Source: Bacteroidales bacterium
GTDB lineage: Bacteria; Bacteroidota; Bacteroidia; Bacteroidales; UBA10428
Assembly (NCBI GenBank): GCA_016929525.1
Contig: JAFGIP010000009.1
Span: 31,886-95,885, forward strand
DNA: 64,000 nt
Direction: 5' to 3'
In this document: piece after piece, positions 9,097 through 19,889 of the stretch
Layout: each line of letters starts with the position of its first letter
How positions within the stretch are numbered: position 1 is the first letter of the stretch
Translations under genes and position numbers: made by a program
Notes under the pieces: model-generated
The model's database searches: none
What the model saw: only the letters and a program-made list of their open reading frames with translations
What the model was told of the DNA's origin: nothing

Positions 9097-9954
9097 ATGA
9101 ATAATCAGGGAAATCCAATTTCATATTTTCAGACTAAATTAAGTTCAAAAGATTTCGAAAAACTTAGCAGATTTATCATGTCGGAGTATGGTATCAAAAT
9201 GCCTCCCGAAAATAAAATTATGCTCCAGAGTCGTCTTCAAAAAAGACTTAAAGCTTTAAACATAAGCACATTTAATGAGTATGTCGACTATGTGTTTTCT
9301 CCTTTAGGGCAGAGTGAGGAAGTTATCCACATGATGGATGTTGTAAGTACTAATAAAACAGACTTTTTCCGCGAACCGGTTCATTTTGATTTCTTACTAA
9401 CAGATGCTCTCCCCGAGATAATCAATATTAAAAATATCAGAAATTTAAAAGTATGGTCAGCGGGTTGTTCATCTGGTGAAGAACCTTATACATTGGCAAT
9501 TGTATTGTCTGAGTTTAAAGAACATAATCCTGGTATTGATTTTTCGATAGATGCAACTGATATATCTACCCGTATGTTAACAGTTGCAGCTAACGCTGTA
9601 TATCAGGAAGCAAAAACTGCTGATTTACCTATGACAATAAAACATAAGTATTTTCTACGCAGCAAAAATCGCGATGAGAAAAAAGTAAGAGTAAAAAGTG
9701 AATTAAGATCGAAGGTGAAATTTTACAGGAAAAACTTATTATACGTTCCCTATTGCAATAATCCTGAATTTGATATTATCTTCTGCAGAAATGTACTTAT
9801 TTACTTCGACAGAAATAACCAGTACAGTATTCTTCAAAAACTCTGCATGCATATAAAATCCGGCGGATATCTTTTTCTGGGACATTCTGAGTCTATCACC
9901 GGTTTTGAATTGCCATTACAACATATAAAACCAACCATCTTTCAAAAACTTTAA
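9097..9954 (+). CDS. cheR: CheR-type protein-glutamate O-methyltransferase
   Basis: STNKTDFFREPVHFDFL, WSAGCSSGEEPYTLAI, FDIIFCRNVLIYFD, GYLFLGHSES. Confidence 0.95.
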   Translation: MNNQGNPISYFQTKLSSKDFEKLSRFIMSEYGIKMPPENKIMLQSRLQKRLKALNISTFNEYVDYVFSPLGQSEEVIHMMDVVSTNKTDFFREPVHFDFLLTDALPEIINIKNIRNLKVWSAGCSSGEEPYTLAIVLSEFKEHNPGIDFSIDATDISTRMLTVAANAVYQEAKTADLPMTIKHKYFLRSKNRDEKKVRVKSELRSKVKFYRKNLLYVPYCNNPEFDIIFCRNVLIYFDRNNQYSILQKLCMHIKSGGYLFLGHSESITGFELPLQHIKPTIFQKL

Positions 9955-9963
9955 AAAAGTGAT

Positions 9964-10860
9964 ATGGAATTAAATAATATATCAGATAAGGAAATAATCC
10001 TGGAGTTGAAAAACCGGCTGCAGGAAAAAGCAATTTGTGAACAACAGGTTAAGGATCTGAATATTTCATTAAAAAAACTTAACCGTAAGCTAAAAGAATC
10101 AGAATCTATGAAAAGTCATTTCATTTCAAATATTAGAAATGAGATAATAAATCCCTTTACATCGATTCTGGCGATCGCTGAAAACATTCTTGACGTAGAA
10201 AAAGAAAACTGGAAAAAGGTTATACATATGGTTTCGTTAATTCATACGGAAGTATTTAATCTTGATTTCCAGCTGAGAAATATTTTTGCCGCTGCGGAAC
10301 TTGAAGCTGGAGAAAACGAGCCTGACATAACACTAGTAAATATTGATAAAACAATCCAACACGTTATCGATACCTTTAAATACGAAGCCAGAAGAAAACA
10401 CCTTAAAATTGAATATGTTTCAGCTAATAAAAATTCAAATACGAAAATGTATTTCAAGTCAGATGCTGAGAAAATCCAGATAATAATCAGCAACCTTATA
10501 AGCAACGCTATTAAATTCAGTTATAATGAAGGAATCATTCTGATTAAGGTTACAAAGCAAGAAAATAACTTAAGATTAACAGTAAAAGACGAAGGTCAGG
10601 GAATTTCAAAAACCAACGAGCAGATTATTTTTGACCGTTTTAAAAGAATAGATACCGGTATTAATTCGCTGAACAGAGGACACGGACTGGGATTATCTAT
10701 CATTAAAGCAATGATAGACTCACTGGATGGTAAAATTGAATTTTCAAGTCGGCTTGGTAAAGGCGCCACTTTCACAATCCAGCTGTATGAATCAGAAAAG
10801 GAAACATCAGGAATATCAAACGATGCCGACGAATTGTTCTTCAGAGAAGAAAAGTTTTAA
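9964..10860 (+). CDS. Histidine-kinase-like protein with intact HATPase domain but degenerate H-box (His to Asn)
   Basis: FISNIRNEIINPFTSIL aligns with FxxNxSHEIRTPLxxI but has N59 at the His position; N, G1 (KDEGQGIS), F and G2 (GHGLGLSI) boxes intact. Confidence 0.88.
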   Translation: MELNNISDKEIILELKNRLQEKAICEQQVKDLNISLKKLNRKLKESESMKSHFISNIRNEIINPFTSILAIAENILDVEKENWKKVIHMVSLIHTEVFNLDFQLRNIFAAAELEAGENEPDITLVNIDKTIQHVIDTFKYEARRKHLKIEYVSANKNSNTKMYFKSDAEKIQIIISNLISNAIKFSYNEGIILIKVTKQENNLRLTVKDEGQGISKTNEQIIFDRFKRIDTGINSLNRGHGLGLSIIKAMIDSLDGKIEFSSRLGKGATFTIQLYESEKETSGISNDADELFFREEKF

Positions 10861-10868
10861 TAAACAAC

Positions 10869-11942
<1,074 letters not shown>

Positions 11943-12061
11943 CATATACTTCGTATTAATGACAATGCATGCATGATGTTTGTAACATTTAAGCCTAATA
12001 TTCAGAAATTTTCTTAATATTTGATTATATTTAATTTATTCAACGAATAGATATTGCCAGT

Positions 12062-14353
12062 ATGAAGTTTCTTAGCTTTAAAGAAGCAACAAATCAAGCT
12101 ACTTTTTTTAGTATTATACTTACAATTTGTCTGTTAACCATTGGTATCCTGCTTACATTTATGGCCGATATTACCAGTGCTATAACATTCACTTCAATTG
12201 GCTATGCAATAATATCAAGACCTGCATTATGGGTACTTATACTGTTAGTCTTTTTAATTCCACTTATAACCTATTTAATATACAATAACTTCGCAAAGAA
12301 ACTTTCAGAAATGCAGGAATCTCTTGAAAATGAAAGTTCAAAATCATATAAAATTAACAGTTTTGTTTCCGAACTGATTCAGGAAAATTTTGAAACAGAA
12401 TATAGTTTGGAGGGTGAAGATGACAAACTCGGAAAATCTCTTCTGGAGTTAAGAAATACTCTTAAATCGAATAGAGAAATACGGGAAAAAAGAAGAAAGG
12501 AAGACGAGATTAGAAACTGGACAGCAGAAGGCCTGGCAAATTTTGGAGAGATACTTAGAAGAGACAATGACAATCTGAATAACTTTTCATTCAATGTAAT
12601 AAAGAATCTTACTAATTACATAAATGCTATTCAGGGAGGATTTTATCTTCTGCAAAATGAAGATGACAAAAAAAACAGGTTCTTTAATTTAATTTCGTTT
12701 TACGCGTATGGCAGAAAAAAATTTGCCGATAACAGAATACCATGGGGTAAAGGAATTATAGGAACAAGTGGCCTTGAAAATAAAACAATTTACATTACTG
12801 ACCTCCCGGATACTTATGTAACTGTTACATCGGGTCTGGGGAAGGCAAATCCAAGGAATTTAATAGTGGCTCCGCTTATCGCAAACGAAGAGTTATTCGG
12901 AGTATTTGAAATAGCATCACTTAATAAACTTGATAAACATCAGATCTCATTTGTTGAAAAAGTAGCTGAAAGTACTGCGTCTATTCTGTCTTCTGTTAAA
13001 ATGAATATGCAAACAGCAAGGTTATTAGAAGAATCAAAGTCGCAGGCACAAGCACTGTCATCACAGGAAGAGGAAATGCGCCAGAATATGGAAGAATTAC
13101 AAGCTACTCAGGAAGAAGCAGCAAGGCAGGCTCAACGTTTCTTGAAGCTTGAAACTACTGTCAACCATACAATGCTTAGGGCAGAATACCATCTTAATGG
13201 CATACTGCTTTATGCAAACACCAAATTCCTGAATAAGCTTGAATATGAAGCAAATGCTGATGTTGAAGGTAAACATATTTCGATGTTCATATCAAAGAAA
13301 GACGAAGAATGGTTCCAGCGTATATGGAACAATCTTGTCAAGGGAGGAAGACACTTTGAAGGATATATGAAACATGTTACAAAAACCGGCAAGGATCTCT
13401 GGACAATGGCAACATATACCTGTATCAGAGATGAAGATGGTGAAGTAGAACAAATTTTATTTTTGGGTCTCGATACCACAGAACATAAAAAATTAAGTCT
13501 GAATCTCGAAGGTATTGTTGATGCTGTTAACCGTTCAAGTATAAGTATTGAATTCGATATTAACGGGAATATTAAAGAATACAACGAATCTTTCCTGTAT
13601 TTATTTAAATACTCTGAAAAAGAGATTAGCGGTTTGGCTATTTTCGATCTGATTGATACTTTAGAACTTGAACTCTTTAACAAGAAATGGGAAAACGTTG
13701 TGCGTGGCATGAATTTCCAGGGCGCATTCAAAGTAAAAACAAAATCGGGAGAAGAAAGATGGATACGCGGCGCATTTAGTGCTGTTTATAATATGTACTC
13801 TGAAGTAGAGAAGGTAATTTATATTGGTAACGACATTACCCGCGAGAAGTTAATGGAAATTGAATCGAAAAAACAAAATGAAATATTTAAAATCCAGGAG
13901 AAGCAGTTGCGGGAAACAGAAAAAGAATTAAGTAAAAAACTTAAAGAATCACGTCTGGAGATGAAAGAACAATTCAAGGAAATTGAAAGAATTAAAATCA
14001 GGAATGAAAGAACACTCGAAGGAGCACTTGACGCTATTATTACAACATCCAATGATAATAAAATCATTTTCTTTAACGAGGCTGCAGTTATACTGTTTGG
14101 TTATAATAAAGATGAAGTCATTGGCAAAGATGTCGGAATTCTGTTTTCAAATAAGACGATCGCTGAAAATGAATTTGTAAATAAATATACAGGGCCCGGA
14201 GATAAAAAAATCGTTGGACAACGAAAAGAAGTTAAGATCAAAACAAAAAAAGGAGATGAAATACCTGTTTTGATACTTCTGTCGAATGCGCAGGTTGAAA
14301 AGGAAAACACTTATACGGCTTTTATTCAAACAATTGAGGTTGAATTATTTTAA
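12062..14353 (+). CDS. Membrane GAF/multi-PAS sensor protein without recognisable output domain
   Basis: Two N-terminal TM stretches; GAF-like region (WGKGIIGTSGLENKTIYITDLP); coil SQAQALSSQEEEMRQNMEELQATQEEAARQ; about three PAS repeats (WNNLVKGGRHFEGYMKHVTKTGKDLW, FNGxIKEYNES, ALDAIITTSNDNKIIFFNEAAVILFGY); ends after the last PAS. Confidence 0.85.
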   Translation: MKFLSFKEATNQATFFSIILTICLLTIGILLTFMADITSAITFTSIGYAIISRPALWVLILLVFLIPLITYLIYNNFAKKLSEMQESLENESSKSYKINSFVSELIQENFETEYSLEGEDDKLGKSLLELRNTLKSNREIREKRRKEDEIRNWTAEGLANFGEILRRDNDNLNNFSFNVIKNLTNYINAIQGGFYLLQNEDDKKNRFFNLISFYAYGRKKFADNRIPWGKGIIGTSGLENKTIYITDLPDTYVTVTSGLGKANPRNLIVAPLIANEELFGVFEIASLNKLDKHQISFVEKVAESTASILSSVKMNMQTARLLEESKSQAQALSSQEEEMRQNMEELQATQEEAARQAQRFLKLETTVNHTMLRAEYHLNGILLYANTKFLNKLEYEANADVEGKHISMFISKKDEEWFQRIWNNLVKGGRHFEGYMKHVTKTGKDLWTMATYTCIRDEDGEVEQILFLGLDTTEHKKLSLNLEGIVDAVNRSSISIEFDINGNIKEYNESFLYLFKYSEKEISGLAIFDLIDTLELELFNKKWENVVRGMNFQGAFKVKTKSGEERWIRGAFSAVYNMYSEVEKVIYIGNDITREKLMEIESKKQNEIFKIQEKQLRETEKELSKKLKESRLEMKEQFKEIERIKIRNERTLEGALDAIITTSNDNKIIFFNEAAVILFGYNKDEVIGKDVGILFSNKTIAENEFVNKYTGPGDKKIVGQRKEVKIKTKKGDEIPVLILLSNAQVEKENTYTAFIQTIEVELF

Positions 14354-14401
14354 AATATCTACCAGCTGGTTTCGCCGGCTATACTAATAGCTCAACTTTC
14401 T

Positions 14402-16090
14402 ATGTCAGTAAAAAGAAAAAATCATATCAGAAAGGATAATGAAAATAAGCTTGCTGAATTAGAAGAAGCTAACAGAAAACTTAATTCTGATATAAATGAA
14501 TTGAAAAAAGAGGTTGAGTTTTTAATAACCAAAAACATATTTAATGATCAGTTAAATGAACTATGTGATTTTTTATCATTGGGATATTTTATTTACAATA
14601 TTAATGATCAGGTTTTTATTAATAAATCATCCCTGGTTAAATTAATTGAGAGTTGTATCCCGGGTGAACCCGTTACTGTAAATTCAATTCTTAATATCGC
14701 ACACCCCGAAGATGCAGAATTTATTAAAGAAATTTTCAGCCCTCAAAATTTTCAGAAAAAATCAGTCAACGGGCAAATAAGGTTATTCCAAAAAATAAAA
14801 GAGTCAAGAGAGATAAGATATTTTAGTGTAAATGGCATCTATAGTTCCGGTAATAACATCACAACTGTATTTACCGGAATATTGCGAGATATTACGCGTG
14901 AAGTAAAACAAAGCAAGGATTATCAAAGAAGCATTGAAAAAGCATCGGAAGCCGATAGAATAAAAACAATGTTCCTTCTGAATATTTCACATAATATCAG
15001 AACGCCTATGAATTCAATTCTTGGGTTTGCAGAGCTGTTAAGCCTTACTGATCCGGGCCGGGAAAAAAGAAAAGAATATATAAAAGTCATTAAGAATCAA
15101 AGTAAAAGTCTGCTTCAGCTTATTGATGATGTAGCCGAATTAGCAAAATATGAAAGTGGTTCAATGACAGTGACAAAAACACCAGTAAACCTGAATCATC
15201 TTATTAATGAAGTAAGACTTGAACTTGAATCTTACCGTTCAATTAAAAACAGAGAACAAGTTAATATTGAAGTAAAGTATCGGGTTCCTGAAGGTTTGGA
15301 AATCTATACCGATGCCGGCAGATTACACCAGATCATTTCAAATCTGCTAAAACATTCTCTAAAATATACCAGTAATGGAACTGTTTCTGTTGGATATAAT
15401 TTACCCGCAGATAATAAGCTTGAGATATTTGTGAAAGATACAAGCCAGGGGATCAGTAAAGATGAAATAAAATTTCTTTTCGATCGATTTACACAAATCG
15501 AAAAGAACGACTTTAGCAGATATGAAGAAGATCCCGGTTTTGGTTTGACAATCGCAAGATCTGCAGTGAAACTTCTCGGAGGAAGGATTAATTTCGAAAC
15601 AAATGAAGATAATGGAATTTTTTTCACAGTAAGCTTACCATTTGAGGCTCCTCCAAAAATAAAACATGAAGAGATCGGGAAAGAAGTTGAAGGAGAAATA
15701 TCATTCCAGTCGAAATACAAATGGGGAAATAAACTAATTCTAATTGTTGAAGATGAAGAGGTAAACGGATTATTTCTTGAAGCAGTATTCCAGGAAACAG
15801 GTGCTCAGACAATTTATGCAAAGAATGGAAAAGAAGCAATCGATCTATGCAAATCTATTATTAAGATAAGCATGGTCCTGATGGACATTAAAATGCCCGT
15901 TATGAGTGGAATTAAAGCTACTCAGGAAATCCGGAAATTTAATAAAACTCTGCCGATAATTGCTCAAACAGCACTGGCATCGGAAGAAGATAAACATCAC
16001 TGCATGGTTGCAGGATGCAACGATACTATAACAAAACCTATTGATGTTGAGGAATTACTAAATCTGGTCAGTAAATATCTGTCTGTTTAA
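14402..16090 (+). CDS. Hybrid sensor histidine kinase/response regulator (PAS-HisKA-HATPase-REC)
   Basis: FLLNISHNIRTPMNSILGFAELL H-box with His; HATPase; C-terminal REC (LILIVEDEEVN...SMVLMDIKMPVMSGIKATQ...ITKPID). Confidence 0.93.
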   Translation: MSVKRKNHIRKDNENKLAELEEANRKLNSDINELKKEVEFLITKNIFNDQLNELCDFLSLGYFIYNINDQVFINKSSLVKLIESCIPGEPVTVNSILNIAHPEDAEFIKEIFSPQNFQKKSVNGQIRLFQKIKESREIRYFSVNGIYSSGNNITTVFTGILRDITREVKQSKDYQRSIEKASEADRIKTMFLLNISHNIRTPMNSILGFAELLSLTDPGREKRKEYIKVIKNQSKSLLQLIDDVAELAKYESGSMTVTKTPVNLNHLINEVRLELESYRSIKNREQVNIEVKYRVPEGLEIYTDAGRLHQIISNLLKHSLKYTSNGTVSVGYNLPADNKLEIFVKDTSQGISKDEIKFLFDRFTQIEKNDFSRYEEDPGFGLTIARSAVKLLGGRINFETNEDNGIFFTVSLPFEAPPKIKHEEIGKEVEGEISFQSKYKWGNKLILIVEDEEVNGLFLEAVFQETGAQTIYAKNGKEAIDLCKSIIKISMVLMDIKMPVMSGIKATQEIRKFNKTLPIIAQTALASEEDKHHCMVAGCNDTITKPIDVEELLNLVSKYLSV

Positions 16091-16186
16091 TTTTTTTTCG
16101 TCTTAATTTACATTTATCGGAATTGAAGTGAATGATATTATTTTTGTATCGAGTGGTAGATAGTTATTTATTTTTAAATTTCTTTT

Positions 16187-16471
16187 ATGCCCGATATTAA
16201 AAAAAAACATAAAAATATTATTGTTAAAGGGCGGGTGCAGGGGGTAGGTTTCAGATTTTCAGCCCGAAATATGGCAATCTCTCTTGGTATAAAAGGTTAT
16301 GTCAGAAATTTATATGATGGAAATGTCCTTATTGAAGCTGAAGGTTCGGAAATACAGTTAAAACATTTCCTGGAATGGTGTTATAAAGGTCCCGGTTATG
16401 CAAGCGTAGAAGATATAGAAATTTCCGATGGTGAATTTAAAGATTACCTGTATTTTGATATCAAACACTGA
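16187..16471 (+). CDS. acyP: Acylphosphatase
   Basis: VKGRVQGVGFRFSARNMAISLGIKGYVRNLYDGNVLIEAEG. Confidence 0.95.
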   Translation: MPDIKKKHKNIIVKGRVQGVGFRFSARNMAISLGIKGYVRNLYDGNVLIEAEGSEIQLKHFLEWCYKGPGYASVEDIEISDGEFKDYLYFDIKH

Positions 16472-18215
16472 TTTTTTTCCATATTACTGAATGAACACAT
16501 GAAATAAGCAGCCAACATGATAAAAATAATATTATCACACTCATCGATACTAATAAATAATCCTCTGCTTGAAGAAATACTAGCAAATTTTCAAAAATAG
16601 ACCATAATGTCATTGTTAATACAAATAACATAGGTACTGCTGCAAGAAAATAATTTTTCCTTTTTCGATATAAATAAATACTTACAATAGCCAAACCTAA
16701 TGCTGCCAACAGTTGGTTCAACGTTCCAAAGAGCGGCCATAATAATAGTGCTCCTTTCCCTCCTGGTTTTAGAAATGTCATAGTTGCCGCAAGGGCAACA
16801 ACAAAAAAAGTTGCAATATACCTGTTTTTAAATGGTGCGAATGTTTTTTCTGTTCTGACTGATTTTGATAATTCCTGTAATGATAATCTCTGCATACGAG
16901 TTGCTGAGTCAAGTGTTGTATTGGCAAAACTCACAATAAAAACTGCAATCATTGGTCGGCCAATATTAGGAGGAATACCAATAGAACTAAACAAATTCGA
17001 TGCACCAATAATAAAAGACTCCAGCTTAGCCCCTATTCCACTATTGGTTGTCGACCATGAAGAATAATATCTGTAAAAGGCTTCTGTTCCAACCAATCTT
17101 CCATTATCACTGTCAACTCCCATTCCCAAACCTGCTGCTACACTAATCAACACCAGTACTGCAAGTAAACCTTCAGTCAACATAGCTCCATAACCAATCG
17201 GCAGAGTATCCGTTTCGTATTTAACCTGTTTTACCGTTGTACCGGAACTTGCAATTGAATGAAAACCGGATATAGCTCCACAGGCAATTATAATAAAAAG
17301 TATGGGCATCATGTCCGGCACATCACTTTCAGGGGCAAATGAAAGATTATTTATCGCCGGAGCAGATATCACAGGGTGGGCAACAAATACTGCAATTATT
17401 AACAGACCCAAAGCAACAAATAATTGATGGGAGTTTATATAATCACGGGGTTGTAATAGTTTCTGTACCGGCAGTGTCGAAGCAAAGAATACATATATAA
17501 AAAGAGCAATACACCAGGTAACAGTGATAGCGTCACTAACATTCCAGCCATATGCGGGCATATTCTGAAATAAGGGAAGCTTTGATAAATCAACCGGGAA
17601 ATAAACACCCAGAATAATTGTTCCATACATTAGCAATAAGGCAATTATCGAGTATAATAAATCGCTTCCCCCTTTTTTTATCTGCCAACCAAGCCAGACA
17701 GCAATTGGTAACTGGGCCCATACAGGAATTACGGACTCAGGGTATAGCACAAACAATGTTGCTACGATCAGAGCAAATACTGATAATACTATAAAAAGGA
17801 GAAATTGCATTATAAACTGGAACGCAATTCGCGATCCCGGGCCAACAATATCACCAGTCAGTTCACCTATAGATTTTCCCTCTTTACGAGCAGAAATAAC
17901 AAGGGTAGAGAAATCATGAACTGCACCCATAAAAACAGAACCAAAGAATACCCAAAGAAACGCCGGTAACCATCCCCAGATTATTCCTATTGCAGGACCA
18001 ACAATTGGACCCAGGCCAGCAATAGTTGTAAAATGATGTCCAAAAACTATATTTTTTTTTGTTGGAACAAAATCGATATTATCTTCGTATTTTTCAGAGG
18101 GCATTTTATTGCTTAAAGTAATTCCAAATATTCTTCTTGCAAGATATTTTCCGTAGGTATGGTAGGCAATTAAATAACCCGCAAAAACAATAATTACAAG
18201 AATAACTGAGTTCAT
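16461..18215 (-). CDS. cstA: Carbon starvation protein CstA family transporter
   Basis: FGHHFTTIAGLGPIVGPAIGIIWGWLPAFLWVFFGSVFMGAVHDFSTL; multi-TM. Confidence 0.95.
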   Translation of the reverse strand: MNSVILVIIVFAGYLIAYHTYGKYLARRIFGITLSNKMPSEKYEDNIDFVPTKKNIVFGHHFTTIAGLGPIVGPAIGIIWGWLPAFLWVFFGSVFMGAVHDFSTLVISARKEGKSIGELTGDIVGPGSRIAFQFIMQFLLFIVLSVFALIVATLFVLYPESVIPVWAQLPIAVWLGWQIKKGGSDLLYSIIALLLMYGTIILGVYFPVDLSKLPLFQNMPAYGWNVSDAITVTWCIALFIYVFFASTLPVQKLLQPRDYINSHQLFVALGLLIIAVFVAHPVISAPAINNLSFAPESDVPDMMPILFIIIACGAISGFHSIASSGTTVKQVKYETDTLPIGYGAMLTEGLLAVLVLISVAAGLGMGVDSDNGRLVGTEAFYRYYSSWSTTNSGIGAKLESFIIGASNLFSSIGIPPNIGRPMIAVFIVSFANTTLDSATRMQRLSLQELSKSVRTEKTFAPFKNRYIATFFVVALAATMTFLKPGGKGALLLWPLFGTLNQLLAALGLAIVSIYLYRKRKNYFLAAVPMLFVLTMTLWSIFENLLVFLQAEDYLLVSMSVIILFLSCWLLISCVHSVIWKKISV

Positions 18216-18311
18216 GTTAGAATATTTAAAGTGGAAAATAATTCATTTTAAGGCTTTTTTCAGAATTTTAGATAAAAATTCATTACTTTAATTGTAGAAA
18301 ATTTCAAAGTC

Positions 18312-19127
18312 ATGACCAATCCCCGACCGAGAATACTGGTACCCTACGACTTCTCAGAGTTATCCGATGCAGCTGTGAAGCATGCTGTTCAGTTTGCTAA
18401 GATAACAGAATCTTCCATTGTATTCCTTAATATTGTGCCTGATCTTGCACACGAATCAGAAGCCCTGAAGAGATTACAGGAGGTAGCTGGTGCTTTCATG
18501 AGTAAATATGGTGTCGATATAGAATGTAAAATAAGACCTGGAAGAGTGTCAACAGCAATAAGAACTTATGCTGAAACCATGGATGCGTTTCTTGTAATAA
18601 TGAAAACCCAGAGACCTAAAGGCAGAGAAAAATATATTGGTACAAGGACCGTTCGTTTAATGGCCGGTTCAAAAATACCGTTCTATGTAGTACAGGAACC
18701 CCCAAAACGACTTGGACTGCGTCATGTGGTCTTTCCTATAGATTTCCGTCGTGAGAATAAAGAAAAACTCTCGTGGATCAGTATACTTTCAAAATACTAT
18801 ACTTCAAAGATATACTTTGTAAAACCCAAAGGGAAAGATTATATAGTACGTAATAATCTGGAGTTTGCCAAAAGATTCCTAGAAGGGAAAAATATCTATT
18901 ACGAAATAAAAACCGTTGGACATAAATACAATACTGTGCAGGATACACTCGATTTTGCAAATGAAATTAAGGCAGAACTTATCATTATTATGCTTAGTAA
19001 AAACATAACCTTTGCTAAGGTTATGCTGGGACTTAAAGAACAAAAATATATTTCAAACGATTATAAAATTCCGGTGTTGTGTCTAAATCCACGTTCTGAT
19101 CTGAGAAAATATGAAGGCTGGTTTTAA
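18312..19127 (+). CDS. Universal stress protein (tandem UspA-like domains)
   Basis: RILVPYDFSELSDAAVKHAVQFAKITESSIVFLNIVPD; a second, more divergent half. Confidence 0.88.
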   Translation: MTNPRPRILVPYDFSELSDAAVKHAVQFAKITESSIVFLNIVPDLAHESEALKRLQEVAGAFMSKYGVDIECKIRPGRVSTAIRTYAETMDAFLVIMKTQRPKGREKYIGTRTVRLMAGSKIPFYVVQEPPKRLGLRHVVFPIDFRRENKEKLSWISILSKYYTSKIYFVKPKGKDYIVRNNLEFAKRFLEGKNIYYEIKTVGHKYNTVQDTLDFANEIKAELIIIMLSKNITFAKVMLGLKEQKYISNDYKIPVLCLNPRSDLRKYEGWF

Positions 19128-19889
19128 TTAAATCGGTTCTACATCTTCTTTTAAAAGCCATCCCTGTTTACCATCGGAAAGTTTAATTTCATACCATTCA
19201 TCCAGTTCATCGACAATATATACCTTTGTACCTTCGTGAATAATGAACAGATTGGTACTTGACTGACTTGGTGAACTTTTTACTGTGATCGTCGATGATA
19301 TTGCTATACAACTATTTTCTTTAGCAAGTAACATTTTTGATTTATATGAACAATAAAATGTGCTTACTGATATTATTAAAAGGATGACACTAATATAAAA
19401 GGCGCTTTTCCTAAGATCTATTTTTACAGTAATGAAATAAACCAAAAGTAAAACTAGCATCAGTACAAATGCTGACAGACTAATAATTGACCACAGATTT
19501 GTATTTACCAATGAAATTAAGCTATTAACCCACCGGCGTATGACAAATTCGGGAATTTGATCTATCTCATCGATATTATACATTTTCACCTTATTTAGAT
19601 TATATGTAATGTCCTCATTGGAAGGGTCTAGAAGCAAAGCTCTTTCATAGTTCAGGATTGCCTTTGGATAGTTACGGATTTTATAGTAAGCGTTACCAAG
19701 GTTATAATATATTTCTGCCGATTCAAATCCCAGATTAATGATATGTTCGTATCCCGCTATCGCTTCATCAAAACTGTTATTACTATACATTGTATTAGCT
19801 GCTGTAAATAGCGAATCAACTGTATCACTTGCAAAAGCCCCTTGTAAGTTGAATGCGGCAATTAATATCAAAATGATGAGTTTCTTCAT
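19128..19889 (-). CDS. batE: BatE-like TPR/SH3 protein
   Basis: TPRs (EIYYNLGNAYYKIRNYPKAILNYERALLLDP), TM segments, C-terminal bacterial SH3; Bat operon position. Confidence 0.85.
   Translation of the reverse strand: MKKLIILILIAAFNLQGAFASDTVDSLFTAANTMYSNNSFDEAIAGYEHIINLGFESAEIYYNLGNAYYKIRNYPKAILNYERALLLDPSNEDITYNLNKVKMYNIDEIDQIPEFVIRRWVNSLISLVNTNLWSIISLSAFVLMLVLLLVYFITVKIDLRKSAFYISVILLIISVSTFYCSYKSKMLLAKENSCIAISSTITVKSSPSQSSTNLFIIHEGTKVYIVDELDEWYEIKLSDGKQGWLLKEDVEPI

Noticed and set aside
8520-9100. Possible cheA or MCP remnants around cheW
   Set aside because: Gaps of about 20 and 40 bp are too short and show no recognisable remnants
13210-13731. 173-aa minus-strand ORF
   Set aside because: Antisense shadow of the PAS sensor; Ser/Phe-rich composition typical of noncoding frames
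14402-16090. Hybrid kinase as a second H-less kinase because of SHNIRTP instead of SHEIRTP
   Set aside because: The phospho-acceptor His is present; only the following residue differs
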